Shown: positions 1 to 9,514 of the stretch, one piece after another
Numbering within the stretch: position 1 is the stretch's first letter
Layout of the letters: the number at the start of each line of letters is the position of its first letter
Source: Saccharomycopsis crataegensis
Lineage: Eukaryota; Ascomycota; Saccharomycetes; Ascoideales; Saccharomycopsidaceae
Reading direction: 5' to 3'
Assembly: GCF_037102585.1 (NCBI RefSeq)
Contig: NW_027043838.1
Coordinates: forward strand, 1,426,001 to 1,490,000
DNA: 64,000 bases
Translations under genes and position numbers: made by a program
Notes under the pieces: generated by a model
Databases searched by the model: none
Told to the model about the DNA's origin: nothing
The model's input: the letters and a program-made list of their open reading frames with translations, nothing else

Positions 1-840
1 ATGGCCGCCTGCTGTTACTTGGAATGCTATCGTATGTGTCGTCTTGGTATTTATCCATTAAAAGATGGTGAATCTAATGAAAAGAAACAAGAGGAGTTTA
101 AAAAATTGGCGGAAAAATATCTTTTGAAAGCCCCTAGTTATCTTGAAGGGGCCAAAAAGGGATTCTTCCAGAGTAAGCAAATGCCAATGGACCGTTATTT
201 CATGCGGAAAGTTGCCGGTATTAAAAAGATGCACGCGAATTATCCTGATTTGGATCTCGTTGATTGTGTGGGCACATCTCTAGCCCACGAATTATGTTAT
301 TTCTGGAATGCTTTCAACCGTATGGATGCTGAAAACTTGGAACTCTCATTGAAATTATTGGGTTATAGTGCCGATGTCGGATCAGAGTATTCAATAAACA
401 CCGAAGAAACAAACTATGCAAAAATTAAGGAAACTGAGCAACAATCCATGTTACGTTACTTTTTACAAACTTTAACATTACGTCGTCTAGGAAAAGTTGC
501 AGAAGGTACTATAATCTTGGATCAATATGTCATAAATGATAAGATTCTTATATTTGAAGTGACTGACAGTGCTGGAGGCGCTAGTTCTATTAAATCAAAA
601 TCTCAAACTTTGAACAGTTCTATTCCATCTCGTTATGTGAAACGTACTGATGATCCTTGGTTGTATCCAACAGCATTGTATGAGAGAGCTATTTTCTGTT
701 GGAAAACAAAAGGTATGGAAGGTATCGATGAGGTCAAGGAATGGCTACAGAAGGCTCTTAATTATGCGGATGATTATGAATTGAGCGCTCGTACTGGGAT
801 GCATATTAAGGCGGCCATGGATCGGTTGGATGGATACTAA
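1..840 (+). CDS. IML2: IML2/TTC39-family protein, C-terminal part (cut by window edge)
   Basis: This is the last 279 residues of a protein resembling yeast IML2, a TPR-like (DUF3808/TTC39) protein linked to clearance of lipid-associated inclusion bodies. The match rests on family features: an AACCYLE helix at the start, a cysteine- and aromatic-rich helical body, and a closing segment of the form WLQKALNYADDYELSART followed by a short amphipathic helix. S. cerevisiae IML2 is about 730 aa, so roughly the last 40% is here. The ATG at position 1 is almost certainly an internal methionine, because the gene runs in from the left. It ends in TAA and converges on MIC60. Family assignment is good; the exact orthologue is inferred. 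Confidence 0.78.
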   Translation: MAACCYLECYRMCRLGIYPLKDGESNEKKQEEFKKLAEKYLLKAPSYLEGAKKGFFQSKQMPMDRYFMRKVAGIKKMHANYPDLDLVDCVGTSLAHELCYFWNAFNRMDAENLELSLKLLGYSADVGSEYSINTEETNYAKIKETEQQSMLRYFLQTLTLRRLGKVAEGTIILDQYVINDKILIFEVTDSAGGASSIKSKSQTLNSSIPSRYVKRTDDPWLYPTALYERAIFCWKTKGMEGIDEVKEWLQKALNYADDYELSARTGMHIKAAMDRLDGY

Positions 841-1206
841 TATTGAGATCACAATACTAGATACTATGGAAAAATAGTACTTCAGGAATCTTGGACCGAC
901 AAAAACCAAATAATAAATAATAAAATTCTTTACTTCTGTGAATACTTGCTATTAGTGGATTTCTTTGGATTTTTTGTCTCATATTTTTTTTTTCTGTTTA
1001 TATTACCCTTTTGCTAGTTTTTCAATTTATTCAATATCAGACTTCATCTTTTATCTCTTATAGCATTAAATATATTATACTTATATCTACATTGAAACTA
1101 GGCAAAAAAAAGGTAAAGATAACGATGTATATTAGTAAACAAGGAATTTTTTCAAAAAAAAACTACAGTACTCTGCAATAATATGCATTGCTTTTCAATA
1201 ATATAT
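841..1206. other. Convergent intergenic region, IML2 / MIC60
   Basis: These 366 bases lie between two converging stop codons. They hold T-rich runs near 985 and A-rich runs near 1105 and 1157 that would serve 3'-end formation on both strands. No gene is seen. Confidence 0.6.
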
Positions 1207-2874
1207 TTAGTAAGAGTATTTGATTTCAGTCTCAAGCAAGTCAACCAAAAACTCAAGTTCCAATTTCTTTCTAGCTTCAATCAACCAATCATTACTCAAC
1301 TTTCTACCCCATCCCTTGAGGCTTGACACGGTTTCAATGGCATCATCCAAATCCCCGTTAGATAATTTGTAGTTAACTCTGGATATAACAGATTCAATGT
1401 CATTACCAACTAGGTTGCCATCTACGAGTGGCTTATCTTCACTGTCAATGTGGGTTGGGACATTACCTTGTTTAGAAATGAGGAAGTAGCTGAAGAATCT
1501 AGCAGACAAGTGACCTAACAAACCAGCGTTTGGTGGCAAGAGGGAGGCAGAACGAAGCTCTGGAACCAAAAGATTCCAACGTTGGATCAATTGGGCATTA
1601 GAAAGAAGACCGGTGGTACGAATACTTTCAGTTGGAATAGATTGAATGGTGGTAGAAACCAAATCATCTGGGGTAGATTTAGTGAGTTCAACAAGTTTGG
1701 AAATTTCTTCAAGGATTTTGGCACCGTCCAATTCGGTCAAGTTGTTTTGATAAGTTTCAGAGTTGAAGACAAGTTTTTTCAAATTACTCAAAGTAACAGT
1801 CAATTCATTGTATTTAGTAAACTTTTCGAAGTTCTTGAAGATTTCGACTTCGAAATTTTCCAAGATCTTAACTTTTTCATATAAGGCGTTCAAGTTCTTT
1901 AATTTACCGTCTCTTTCCATTTCAATGCTCTCGGTCAAATTCTGAGAAAATTCATTCAATTGTTGGATTTGGACGGCCTTCAATTTGTTTTCGTATTCCA
2001 ACTGAATCAAATCCTTGCTCATAGCGATATCCTTTTCTAAAGTCTTTTCGTAGGCAGCCTTTATTTTATTGACTTCCGAGTTGAAATCAGTTAAAAATTT
2101 TTCAATCAATTCATTTTCTTTTTTCTTCAAAACAACAGCATTTTCAGAGGTGAATTTGTCAGTGATATTCTTAGCTAATTCCACATTGTCAGCTTCAAAT
2201 TGTTTAACTTTGTCTGAAATTTCAGCGATGGATTTAGAAACGTTTTCTACCAACTTTTGAGTGGTAGCACTTGGACTGTTATCATTAACAGAGCTAATCA
2301 AAGAGTTCAATTTGGTAATCAAGGCATTAACTTCGGCATTATTAGAACTGTATTCGATTTTTGGAATTGACAACTTTTTAATTACTGGAGATACTACTGA
2401 AATTGCTGTTTCCTTCTTTTCCTCTGGTTTATGAATTAATTCAGTAGATTTGGCCTTGACAACTTCATAAGCACCATTAATTTTTTCAGTAATGGCACCC
2501 TGTTGTGGAATAGACACGGTCTTGTCCTTGAGATCTTGGATCTTCTTCTTCAAAAGATCAAGATCAGAATCGTTCAAGAATTTTTTATTGTCTTCAACGG
2601 CTTGCAAAATTTCATCAGCCAATGGCACGTATTCGGTGAAGTAGTCACTGAAAGTGTCAGATTCTAAGGAGGCATAGACACCCGCACCATAGAATACACC
2701 AGTGGCAAAAAGAACTTTCAAAACGAAATTACGGATTGGATGGCTCTTCTTCTTTGGTAACTTTGGTGGTGTAACCTTAGCTTCATTGAGAGCACAGCTT
2801 AAAGTGTGGAATTGTGGTTTGGCAACGCGACGACTCAAAACACGAGCCTGGAAAGCAGCAGATCTACCCAACAT
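1207..2874 (-). CDS. MIC60: MICOS core subunit Mic60 (mitofilin)
   Basis: A 555-aa inner-membrane protein that shapes crista junctions as the core of the MICOS complex. Visible parts in order: a basic mitochondrial presequence (about residues 1-40, Arg-rich, with no acidic residue in its first 25); a proline/lysine linker; one transmembrane helix near residues 48-68 (VLFATGVFYGAGVYA); a long charged coiled-coil region (about 180-400); and a C-terminal mitofilin signature domain (about 425-555) that includes a GHLSARFFSYFL segment. Length is close to S. cerevisiae Mic60 (540 aa). The start is the first ATG before the presequence. It is transcribed divergently from uS15m, another mitochondrial gene, across a 691-bp promoter region. 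Confidence 0.9.
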   Translation of the reverse strand: MLGRSAAFQARVLSRRVAKPQFHTLSCALNEAKVTPPKLPKKKSHPIRNFVLKVLFATGVFYGAGVYASLESDTFSDYFTEYVPLADEILQAVEDNKKFLNDSDLDLLKKKIQDLKDKTVSIPQQGAITEKINGAYEVVKAKSTELIHKPEEKKETAISVVSPVIKKLSIPKIEYSSNNAEVNALITKLNSLISSVNDNSPSATTQKLVENVSKSIAEISDKVKQFEADNVELAKNITDKFTSENAVVLKKKENELIEKFLTDFNSEVNKIKAAYEKTLEKDIAMSKDLIQLEYENKLKAVQIQQLNEFSQNLTESIEMERDGKLKNLNALYEKVKILENFEVEIFKNFEKFTKYNELTVTLSNLKKLVFNSETYQNNLTELDGAKILEEISKLVELTKSTPDDLVSTTIQSIPTESIRTTGLLSNAQLIQRWNLLVPELRSASLLPPNAGLLGHLSARFFSYFLISKQGNVPTHIDSEDKPLVDGNLVGNDIESVISRVNYKLSNGDLDDAIETVSSLKGWGRKLSNDWLIEARKKLELEFLVDLLETEIKYSY

Positions 2875-3565
2875 TCTGTTTCTATCTCTCTGTCAAATGA
2901 CCTATTTGGATGTTCTGCTCTGGAAATGCCCCACAAAGATGTCTTTTAGCCTCAAACCCCCCAATACATTGGTTGTTGAAATTTCCAAACTTGTCCAATG
3001 AGAAAAACTGGAAAACTCAACCATGTGACTATAGTCATACCGTGTATGCATATTGTAGCATATATAACATGTTATATATACATATACACATTATAACAAC
3101 GATATTGAATAGATGGTTCTCCAACTATCGTAAGAATTTAAGTATTATCATGATAGTTATTATTATTATATATATTCTTTCATGACACATGTCATCTATA
3201 ACAACGGTTTCTTTGTAGGATATAATTTACGAAGTGGAATCGCATCTGCGTAAAATGAGTAGTGGTTGTGTCGCTCGCTTCATTTTGCTTTTACATTCCT
3301 CAATTTCCATTAAACTGAAATTACTTGGTGAGAAACACAAACTTATTGGATTCATATAAATTATCAACCATTACATTTCTACTTGCCCCAAGCTTACAGT
3401 GTGGATATCTATCAGCTAAGGGTTTCTGACAGATATTCTCTTATTACCCTACCTTAACACCCTCATTTACCCCCTAAATACAAGTGAGAAAGAAAAAATT
3501 GCAATAATTTTCAACTTCGATACACCAATCAAGGTCAATAAAGCCAAGTAATAGGGACATCGAAA
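2875..3565. promoter_or_regulatory. Divergent promoter region of MIC60 and uS15m
   Basis: This 691-bp region lies between two divergent mitochondrial-protein genes. It holds TATA-like alternating AT near 3072-3090 and 3168-3176. An inverted repeat ATGACA-CA-TGTCAT sits at 3182-3195. Factor binding is not shown by the sequence. Confidence 0.5.
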
Positions 3566-4498
3566 ATGTTGACCAATCTCGTCTCCAGTACGTCTGCTCA
3601 TAGCGTGCTCTCGCTCACGAGACAGTTTTCTCAAACCTCTATTAGTAGTGGTAAGAAGGCGTGGAAATTCAATGAAGCGCTTCTTAGAAAGAAGGCCAAC
3701 ATCGGTCGTCAAATCAGAATTCAAGATGAACTTGATAAGGTTGATCCAGTTTTAGGTCGTGCTGACACTCCATTCATTGACCGTATTAAGGCTGCTGTGG
3801 TTGAACCAAGTTCCCTTTCTTATGGCTACGAACGTGGAGATGTAAACAACTTACTTTATGGTGCCCAGCGCGCCCTTATTGCCAAACGTCCAGGATACAG
3901 TCAAGAGCAAATCTTAAGAACTGAAGAACGCAGACGTGAAATTGTGGCCAGAATCTTAGATATCAAGAACTCTTCATCTTCAATTCAGCGTAAATTGGGC
4001 ATCAAGTTAGCTCGTGAAGAATTTGCCAGATTCCCTGGTGATAGTGGAAGTTCAGAAGTTCAAGCTGCCATCATGACTATGAAGATCCATTACCTTACCG
4101 CACACATGAAAAAAAATAAAAAAGATTTCCAAAACATTCGCAGATTGAGAATGTTGGTACAGCAACGTCAAGCTATTTTGCGTTATTTAAAAAGAGACAA
4201 CCCAAAACGTTACTATTGGGCTATTGAAAAATTGGGATTGACTGATCATACCGTGACAATGGAATTCAATTTGGACAAAAGATATATGGAGAAGTTCAAG
4301 GTTTTCGGGGATGATGTGTTGATTAGAGAAAGTAAGAGTGTTGAAAGTAAGAAATTGAGAGCTAAAACTAAACAAAAGAAATCTTTGAGAAAAGCTTTGA
4401 ATGAAAAAGCCGCTCAGGAAGCTGAAGAGTTGGTTGAAGAAGTGGAAGTCAAAGAATCTTCAGTGGAATCTCCAAAATCCTCTGAAGCTACAGTTTAG
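3566..4498 (+). CDS. MRPS28: Mitochondrial small-subunit ribosomal protein uS15m (Mrps28)
   Basis: A 310-aa mitochondrial ribosomal protein. An N-terminal presequence (about 1-35, rich in Ser/Thr with Arg19) leads into a fungal mitochondrial extension. The bacterial S15 fold spans about residues 141-227 and carries the hallmark stretches GDSGSSEVQAA, HYLTAHMKKNKKD and RRLRMLVQQR, then RDNPKRYYW. S15 binds the junction of helices in small-subunit rRNA early in assembly. The C-terminal tail (about 270-310) is highly charged (Lys then Glu rich), which is common in fungal mitoribosomal proteins. The ATG at 3566 is the first in frame and fits the presequence. Confidence 0.93.
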   Translation: MLTNLVSSTSAHSVLSLTRQFSQTSISSGKKAWKFNEALLRKKANIGRQIRIQDELDKVDPVLGRADTPFIDRIKAAVVEPSSLSYGYERGDVNNLLYGAQRALIAKRPGYSQEQILRTEERRREIVARILDIKNSSSSIQRKLGIKLAREEFARFPGDSGSSEVQAAIMTMKIHYLTAHMKKNKKDFQNIRRLRMLVQQRQAILRYLKRDNPKRYYWAIEKLGLTDHTVTMEFNLDKRYMEKFKVFGDDVLIRESKSVESKKLRAKTKQKKSLRKALNEKAAQEAEELVEEVEVKESSVESPKSSEATV

Positions 4499-4646
4499 AA
4501 TTCTGGAAATTAGTAATGCATTATAGGTTATTATATTTGTATATAGTACAATATCACGTTAATCATAAATATATGAAAAATTGTATATCAAGTTTTGAAA
4601 AAAAAAAAGTCTCAATGACCAGTCCAAGTAAAGCAAAGAACAAATA

Positions 4647-6128
4647 TTATCCCAAGAATTTGCTAATTGGCAGCCCAATGTGCTCGACATCAAGCAAAAA
4701 GGTATCATGACCGAACATGCTAATATCTTCTCCTAATTCTTCATATTTTACTTCAGCTTCCACATCTTTAAACATTTCATAAGCCTCTCTTTGTTGCCAT
4801 ACAGGAAAAAGAATATCAGATTTCACCCCAATAACGAGCACCTTTTTATTTCTCAAGTGAGAAAGGCCTTTTCTCAAATCTTCAAGACTTGATTCATGAG
4901 AGTGCAGAGTATAAAGAGTGGCATTTGCATAAGGGTTTTTCTCGTTAGCTTTTGGAATGCTCAAACACTCAGAAACTCCATCCATAGTCTTGAATTCTGC
5001 CATGGCATTAGATATTGGTCTTTCTGTATTGTAAGCTTCTTCGGCTTGTGCCCTGGCTCTAGCGGCCCTAGAACGATTGATATAACCCAAGTCAAAGAGA
5101 TCCATTGCCTTCAGAACATACAAGAACGAATTTGGATCAAATTCTAGCGAAAATTTATCACCTTGGTGATCTAAGTATGTCTCCACAAGAAAATCAGGGC
5201 AAAGTGCTGGCCTATAATGCTCCTGCAATCTTGCTCTGGCAAAACGCAGTTCCCATTCAGGTCCTGAACGGTAAGTGATAGTGGCAACTGATCTTGCAAG
5301 TTTCATTCCTGTGTGAGGAGGAATCAGATCATAATAATTGCCCCTTTTTGAAGCCCAATTAGGATCGTGCATCACAATTTGACGCTGAGAGAATCTCATG
5401 GCAATTGATGCAGGATGAGATCTCGTACAAGCAGAAATCGAAACAACTTTCTCCACGGTTTCTGGGAACTCCAGAAGATAAGCAAAACTCTGCATACCGC
5501 CTAATGAACTGCCAACCGAGGCATAAAGTTTCGATATTTTAAGATGCTCGGTAATAAGACGATGTTGTGCTCTAACCATATCACTCACCGAAATGATTGG
5601 AAATCTTGTGGCATATCGCTGATTATCAGCAGGATGTACAGACGAAGGTCCAGTAGAGCCATAACAGCCACCAAGAACATTGGTACAGATTATAAAGTAC
5701 TTATTAGTGTCCAACGGTTTGCCAGGACCAATGAATTGTTCCCACCAGCCTTGCTTCGAATTGGCTTCATGAGAATGAGCATGTGATGATGCTGAAAGAC
5801 CAGTATGGAGCAATAGGGCATTAGAGCGGTCTTTATTTAGCTTACCCCATGATTCGTATGCAAGAGTGAATTCTGGGATATGACCACCGTAATCAAGAAA
5901 TAGAGGGGATTTGGAATGGTATAATTGAAAGCCAGACTGAACCTGAGAATATATTGGCTCAGGGCCTTGACCCATTAGTGATTGGGTCTTTTGCTGATTT
6001 CTATCAAGGCATGGGAATGATAGTTGATCGGGTGGGGCCAACCGGCGCGGACTGGTGGTAGCAAACCGCCGTAGTGATGCAATGCTATCACCAGCAACAG
6101 ATAATCGTGGAACTATTGCCTTTAACAT
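4647..6128 (-). CDS. CYS2: Mitochondrial-type serine O-acyltransferase (CYS2/homoserine O-acetyltransferase superfamily)
   Basis: A 493-aa alpha/beta-hydrolase-fold acyltransferase. It has the MET2-superfamily motifs [12 protein letters not shown] and VGSSLGGMQ, with Ser208 as expected nucleophile, and a likely charge relay of Asp438 (KSDILFP) and His474 (FGHDTF). A basic, Ser-rich N-terminus ([21 protein letters not shown]) predicts mitochondrial import; cytosolic Met2 lacks this. The motif style and presequence fit the fungal Cys2/CysA branch, which acylates L-serine for cysteine synthesis by the O-acetylserine route, better than homoserine acetylation. Substrate choice (serine or homoserine; acetyl- or succinyl-CoA) is inference. 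A TCACGT half-site on the coding strand (complement of 6240-6245), about 115 bp upstream, could be a weak Cbf1-like element. Confidence 0.85.
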   Translation of the reverse strand: MLKAIVPRLSVAGDSIASLRRFATTSPRRLAPPDQLSFPCLDRNQQKTQSLMGQGPEPIYSQVQSGFQLYHSKSPLFLDYGGHIPEFTLAYESWGKLNKDRSNALLLHTGLSASSHAHSHEANSKQGWWEQFIGPGKPLDTNKYFIICTNVLGGCYGSTGPSSVHPADNQRYATRFPIISVSDMVRAQHRLITEHLKISKLYASVGSSLGGMQSFAYLLEFPETVEKVVSISACTRSHPASIAMRFSQRQIVMHDPNWASKRGNYYDLIPPHTGMKLARSVATITYRSGPEWELRFARARLQEHYRPALCPDFLVETYLDHQGDKFSLEFDPNSFLYVLKAMDLFDLGYINRSRAARARAQAEEAYNTERPISNAMAEFKTMDGVSECLSIPKANEKNPYANATLYTLHSHESSLEDLRKGLSHLRNKKVLVIGVKSDILFPVWQQREAYEMFKDVEAEVKYEELGEDISMFGHDTFLLDVEHIGLPISKFLG

Positions 6129-6634
6129 TTTTTCTGAATAAACTTATTGTCTTATCCACAATAATCATCTCAAAGAACAACCTGCTTTTAAGTTTTTACT
6201 TGTTTTGTGTCTGTCTTCAAGGTGCGAGAAAAAAAATATACGTGATTGCAGGTGACTTTGCTGTGCGGTAAACTGTCTTATTTTCCAACATGAACTTTTT
6301 ATCGATTAAACAAAGGTAAACAACTTTGGGAGCTTAGTTTGTAAAAGCTTTTATGTCTAAGGTCCTTTTTTGATGAGGTTTTCTTTAATTGTTAAAACTT
6401 GGCGACTTATATTGAGGAATACATACATGGTGGCGTGAAATAAAGAGGCATTACAATAGTCACTTTCTTTAATGAAAACCCATTCTCGTGGTAAACTTTA
6501 GAAAAACAATTTCGATCAATATCTACTATTATTATCCCCAAAAACTCTTCAAAAGCACTATTAACACTGTTATATACAATCAGGGCAACAAAGAAATCTT
6601 ATATGGAAAACTTTGGCACTTCTATTCCTTCAAA
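6129..6634. promoter_or_regulatory. CYS2 upstream region / ERG28 3' region
   Basis: These 506 bases separate the CYS2 start from the ERG28 stop, both minus strand. The part near 6240 carries the weak TCACGT half-site. No gene is seen. Confidence 0.45.
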
Positions 6635-7122
6635 TTACAATGAAAGATAAAAGTCTCTGGTATACAACAACCACCCCATAGACAATGTAGAGACAATGAA
6701 TGGGCCCATGAAACCTTTGCCAAACTTGGCAGTTTTGTATATCACTAATTCAGCCATGAAATGGCCGAAGGCGATAGCGTAACTGGCGAACACTAAGTTC
6801 CAAATTTGAGGATCATTCAAGTGGAAGGCAGCAATGTAACGAATAATGGCAGAGATGATGGTCCAAGTTCCGAATGTACGGGCAGAAAGGCCTGTTGTTT
6901 CAAGAGGTTTGTTCTCATAGACACGGCGAGTCAATTCAAGACCAGATAAATAACATTGAGCAGAGTTAAACACAGAAACTGCTGAGATCTTTATAATGGA
7001 TTGTTAGTATACGAGTTTTCTTATTTTCAACTATATATAAAGCGGCAATTGCATACAAAAAGAAGCCATTTTGGGAGAATTCCTGGCAAAGGCGTAATAA
7101 AATAGCTAGCGAGAGACGACAT
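6635..7122 (-). CDS. ERG28: Ergosterol biosynthesis scaffold Erg28 (two exons)
   Basis: Erg28 is an ER membrane scaffold that tethers the C-4 demethylation enzymes (Erg25, Erg26, Erg27) of ergosterol synthesis. Exon 1 is 7122-7057 (22 codons, ending PGILPKWLLF). Exon 2 is 6988-6635 (ISAVSVFNSAQ to the stop). The join reads KWLLF-ISAVSVFNS, which follows S. cerevisiae Erg28 closely and gives 139 aa (148 in S. cerevisiae). The family core SGLELTRRVYENKP, LSARTFGTWT and GKGFMGPFIVST is intact, with four hydrophobic segments. The intron has 5' site GTATGC and a perfect TACTAAC. Without splicing the conserved N-terminus would be lost. It is divergent from YKE4. Confidence 0.92.
6989..7056 (-). other. 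Spliceosomal intron of ERG28
   Basis: A 68-bp intron on the minus strand. The 5' site GTATGC is read from 7056. TACTAAC is the complement of 7003-7009. The 3' AG is the complement of 6989-6990. The branch-to-acceptor distance is short, about 14 nt, and the join keeps frame. Confidence 0.88.
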
Positions 7123-7575
7123 CTTTTTGGTATTTTTTCTCTCTATATTTATATTTTTGTTTGGAGTAAAATGAAGAAGTATCATGACTTCGATTTGTTC
7201 AAATTCACAACATTCGTTTTTTTGTGATGTGCCGCTTAGCAATGCTGTTAAGCTCTTCTGGATAACAGAGTAACAATCATATATTCTAACAAGCCACACG
7301 CTCAAATGAGATAGCAGTTGTGAATGTATGAAATACTATCTAATTTATTATTCCCTTCAAGGTTTAATGATCCTGGAACTCTAAACATCAGATTTCATAG
7401 TTGTTGGTGGTGTATGTTTTCATATGCATTTCAATGCATAAGCGGTGTGATGTTGATCGATGGGTGTCATTTGAAAATGGTGATTTTTTGCCTTTCGGCT
7501 CAGCCAAGTTTGAAAAAAATAGTGAACAACTAACAGCAAGGAAAGAAAAAGAATACAAACTCAAATTCATAAAAT
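7123..7575. promoter_or_regulatory. Divergent promoter region of ERG28 and YKE4
   Basis: 453 bases between divergent starts. AT-rich tracts are seen near 7140-7160. No distinctive operator is recognised and no gene is seen. Confidence 0.4.
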
Positions 7576-8901
7576 ATGAGAATTTCCTTCTACTGTTTGG
7601 CATTGTTCATTGCCTCTATAAGTGCTCATGGAATACATAGATCTCGCAATGACGTTGCTGTTGCTTCAAATGTTGACAAAATTCTATCAACGCTTTTCCA
7701 CACAGATGGTGTATTGAATTTAGACCACTTGGAGAATGAGCTTGATAAATGCTCAGTGGTTAAGGACTTGAATGCTCATCTTGAAGAAGAGCATTCAGAC
7801 CACGAGGAATCCTTTATCCAACAACTTTTTGAAAAACTTTTCCCATTTGGCCCTGCTTGGAACTCTGTACTTGCAACATGTTATATTTCTGGTCCTCCAA
7901 ATCTTCTTCTTCTGCTTCTTCCAGCATCCATTGATCCATCTCGTTTGACTTTTCTCGTCTCTTTTGCCGTTGGTGGTCTTTTGGGTGATGTGTTTTTACA
8001 TTTATTGCCTCAAACCTTTTTGGGTGAACCTGTCGATACCAAGGCTCATTTTGTATTTGTCGATGAAAAGAGAAATATAATTCTTGGTGGATTTATTTTC
8101 GTTGGTTTTATGTTATTCTGGCTTATCGACAAAAGTTTAAGAATCTTGAACCATGGTGAAGAATCAGAACATGGTCATTCTCATTCTCACAGTCACTCAC
8201 ATAGTTCACATGTTGATCATGCTGAAAGCTCTGCTATTGAGGCTAAGGACTCGAAGAATATTCGTAATAGATCTAAAAAAGAAAACCAAGACAATGGTGA
8301 GGAAGAAGATTCGAAGCCTGAGGAGCCAGCAAAGCAGGATATTTCATCATCGGTGCGTACTGCTGCCTACCTTAACCTCATTTCCGATTTCACACACAAT
8401 ATCACTGATGGTCTTGCTATTACCTCTGCTTTTTATATCTCTCGTCCTGTTGGTTCTACTACAGCTCTTGCCGTTTTCCTTCATGAAGTTCCTCATGAAA
8501 TCGGTGACTTTGCTGTTTTAATTCAAGGTGGCTTCTCTAAGTGGCAAGCTATGGGTTCGCAATTTGTCACAGCTATTGGGGCATTTACTGGTTGCTTCAT
8601 TGGGATTGCTATTCAGCAATGGGCTGCCAGTACCTCTGTGATTGTTGCCTCTAGCGAATTAGGGACTGCTGTTGTTTCAGGCAGCAATGGTTTGTTTGGA
8701 ACCACCGTAACTATTGGTGATTTGACATTGCCATTTACCGCTGGTGGATTCCTTTACATTGCAACAGTTGGTGTCATTCCAGAGATTTTGGAGTTGGACG
8801 AATCTACCAGCCGTTTTGGAGAAGTTAAAAAGGCCATTGGACAAATTATTGGTATTGCAATGGGAATTGGCATGATGTTTGCTATTTCATGGTTTGAATA
8901 A
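7576..8901 (+). CDS. YKE4: ZIP-family zinc transporter, Yke4/ZIP7 (LIV-1) type
   Basis: A 441-aa secretory-pathway zinc transporter. It has a signal peptide (about 1-18, hydrophobic, ending ISAHG) and a luminal segment rich in Glu/His. The first membrane group lies around residues 95-195. A cytosolic histidine-rich loop near residues 198-215 contains HGHSHSHSHSHSSH. The second membrane group carries the ZIP metal site: HNITDGLAI near 273 and HEVPHEIGDFAVL near 303. The HExPHExGD form is specific to the LIV-1 subfamily. Yke4 moves zinc between ER and cytosol in S. cerevisiae; direction and metal here are by family. Length is near the usual (346 aa in S. cerevisiae, longer in other fungi). Confidence 0.93.
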   Translation: MRISFYCLALFIASISAHGIHRSRNDVAVASNVDKILSTLFHTDGVLNLDHLENELDKCSVVKDLNAHLEEEHSDHEESFIQQLFEKLFPFGPAWNSVLATCYISGPPNLLLLLLPASIDPSRLTFLVSFAVGGLLGDVFLHLLPQTFLGEPVDTKAHFVFVDEKRNIILGGFIFVGFMLFWLIDKSLRILNHGEESEHGHSHSHSHSHSSHVDHAESSAIEAKDSKNIRNRSKKENQDNGEEEDSKPEEPAKQDISSSVRTAAYLNLISDFTHNITDGLAITSAFYISRPVGSTTALAVFLHEVPHEIGDFAVLIQGGFSKWQAMGSQFVTAIGAFTGCFIGIAIQQWAASTSVIVASSELGTAVVSGSNGLFGTTVTIGDLTLPFTAGGFLYIATVGVIPEILELDESTSRFGEVKKAIGQIIGIAMGIGMMFAISWFE

Positions 8902-9514
8902 GCCATTAATTTCAAAGGTATCGTGTAAACCATAGATATACATGGGTTAACTAATGTCAAGATGGCTTTTTCGTTATCTATATGAAAACGTTAACACTTG
9001 TAATATATACGATGGACTCTATTATGGACTCTTTCCTTTTAATGTTATTTCTTGCCTCTATTCTTTCATCCCTCTCCATCGCAGTGTAGTAAAGTTACCA
9101 TGTAGTAGTATGACCTTTCAGCAGGCTTATCCAATTGCCTGGCTAACAAAGCTTCAGATTCTTTTTCTCTGTTGACAAGCCTTTGTGTTTGTTTCCTTAC
9201 AAGGATATTTAACATTCGTTTCATCTTACAATAAAAGAAGGTGGATCCTCTCAATGATAATATTGTAGATATCCTTTTTTCTGTTAAAAATTTTTGTCAG
9301 ATAGCCCCTACTAGTAGCCCAATTGGAGAGTGGTTCCTTGTTCTATATTGTCTTGTTCCTTGTTTGTGTCACAAAAGCGCTGCTTGTCGGAGCCCCCTAA
9401 AAATGGATCTCCTTTTTTTTCTGATATTTTTTTTTCCTTGTTCCCACTCTCCTTCCTTTATTGATTGTTAATAACCGAATTCTCATCAAAAGATATCCAG
9501 TTGTGCAAATAAAT
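8902..9514 (+). promoter_or_regulatory. CRP1/MDG1 upstream region with two STRE-like CCCCT sites
   Basis: 613 bases between YKE4 and the next gene. CCCCT occurs at 9305-9309 and 9394-9398, about 210 and 120 bp before the CRP1/MDG1 start. CCCCT is the core of the Msn2/Msn4 stress element, but the motif is short and could be chance. Confidence 0.35.

Noticed and set aside
6635-6973. ERG28 as a single-exon 112-aa gene
   Set aside because: It would lack an ATG and the conserved PKWLLF N-terminus, which is present in a spliceable upstream exon.
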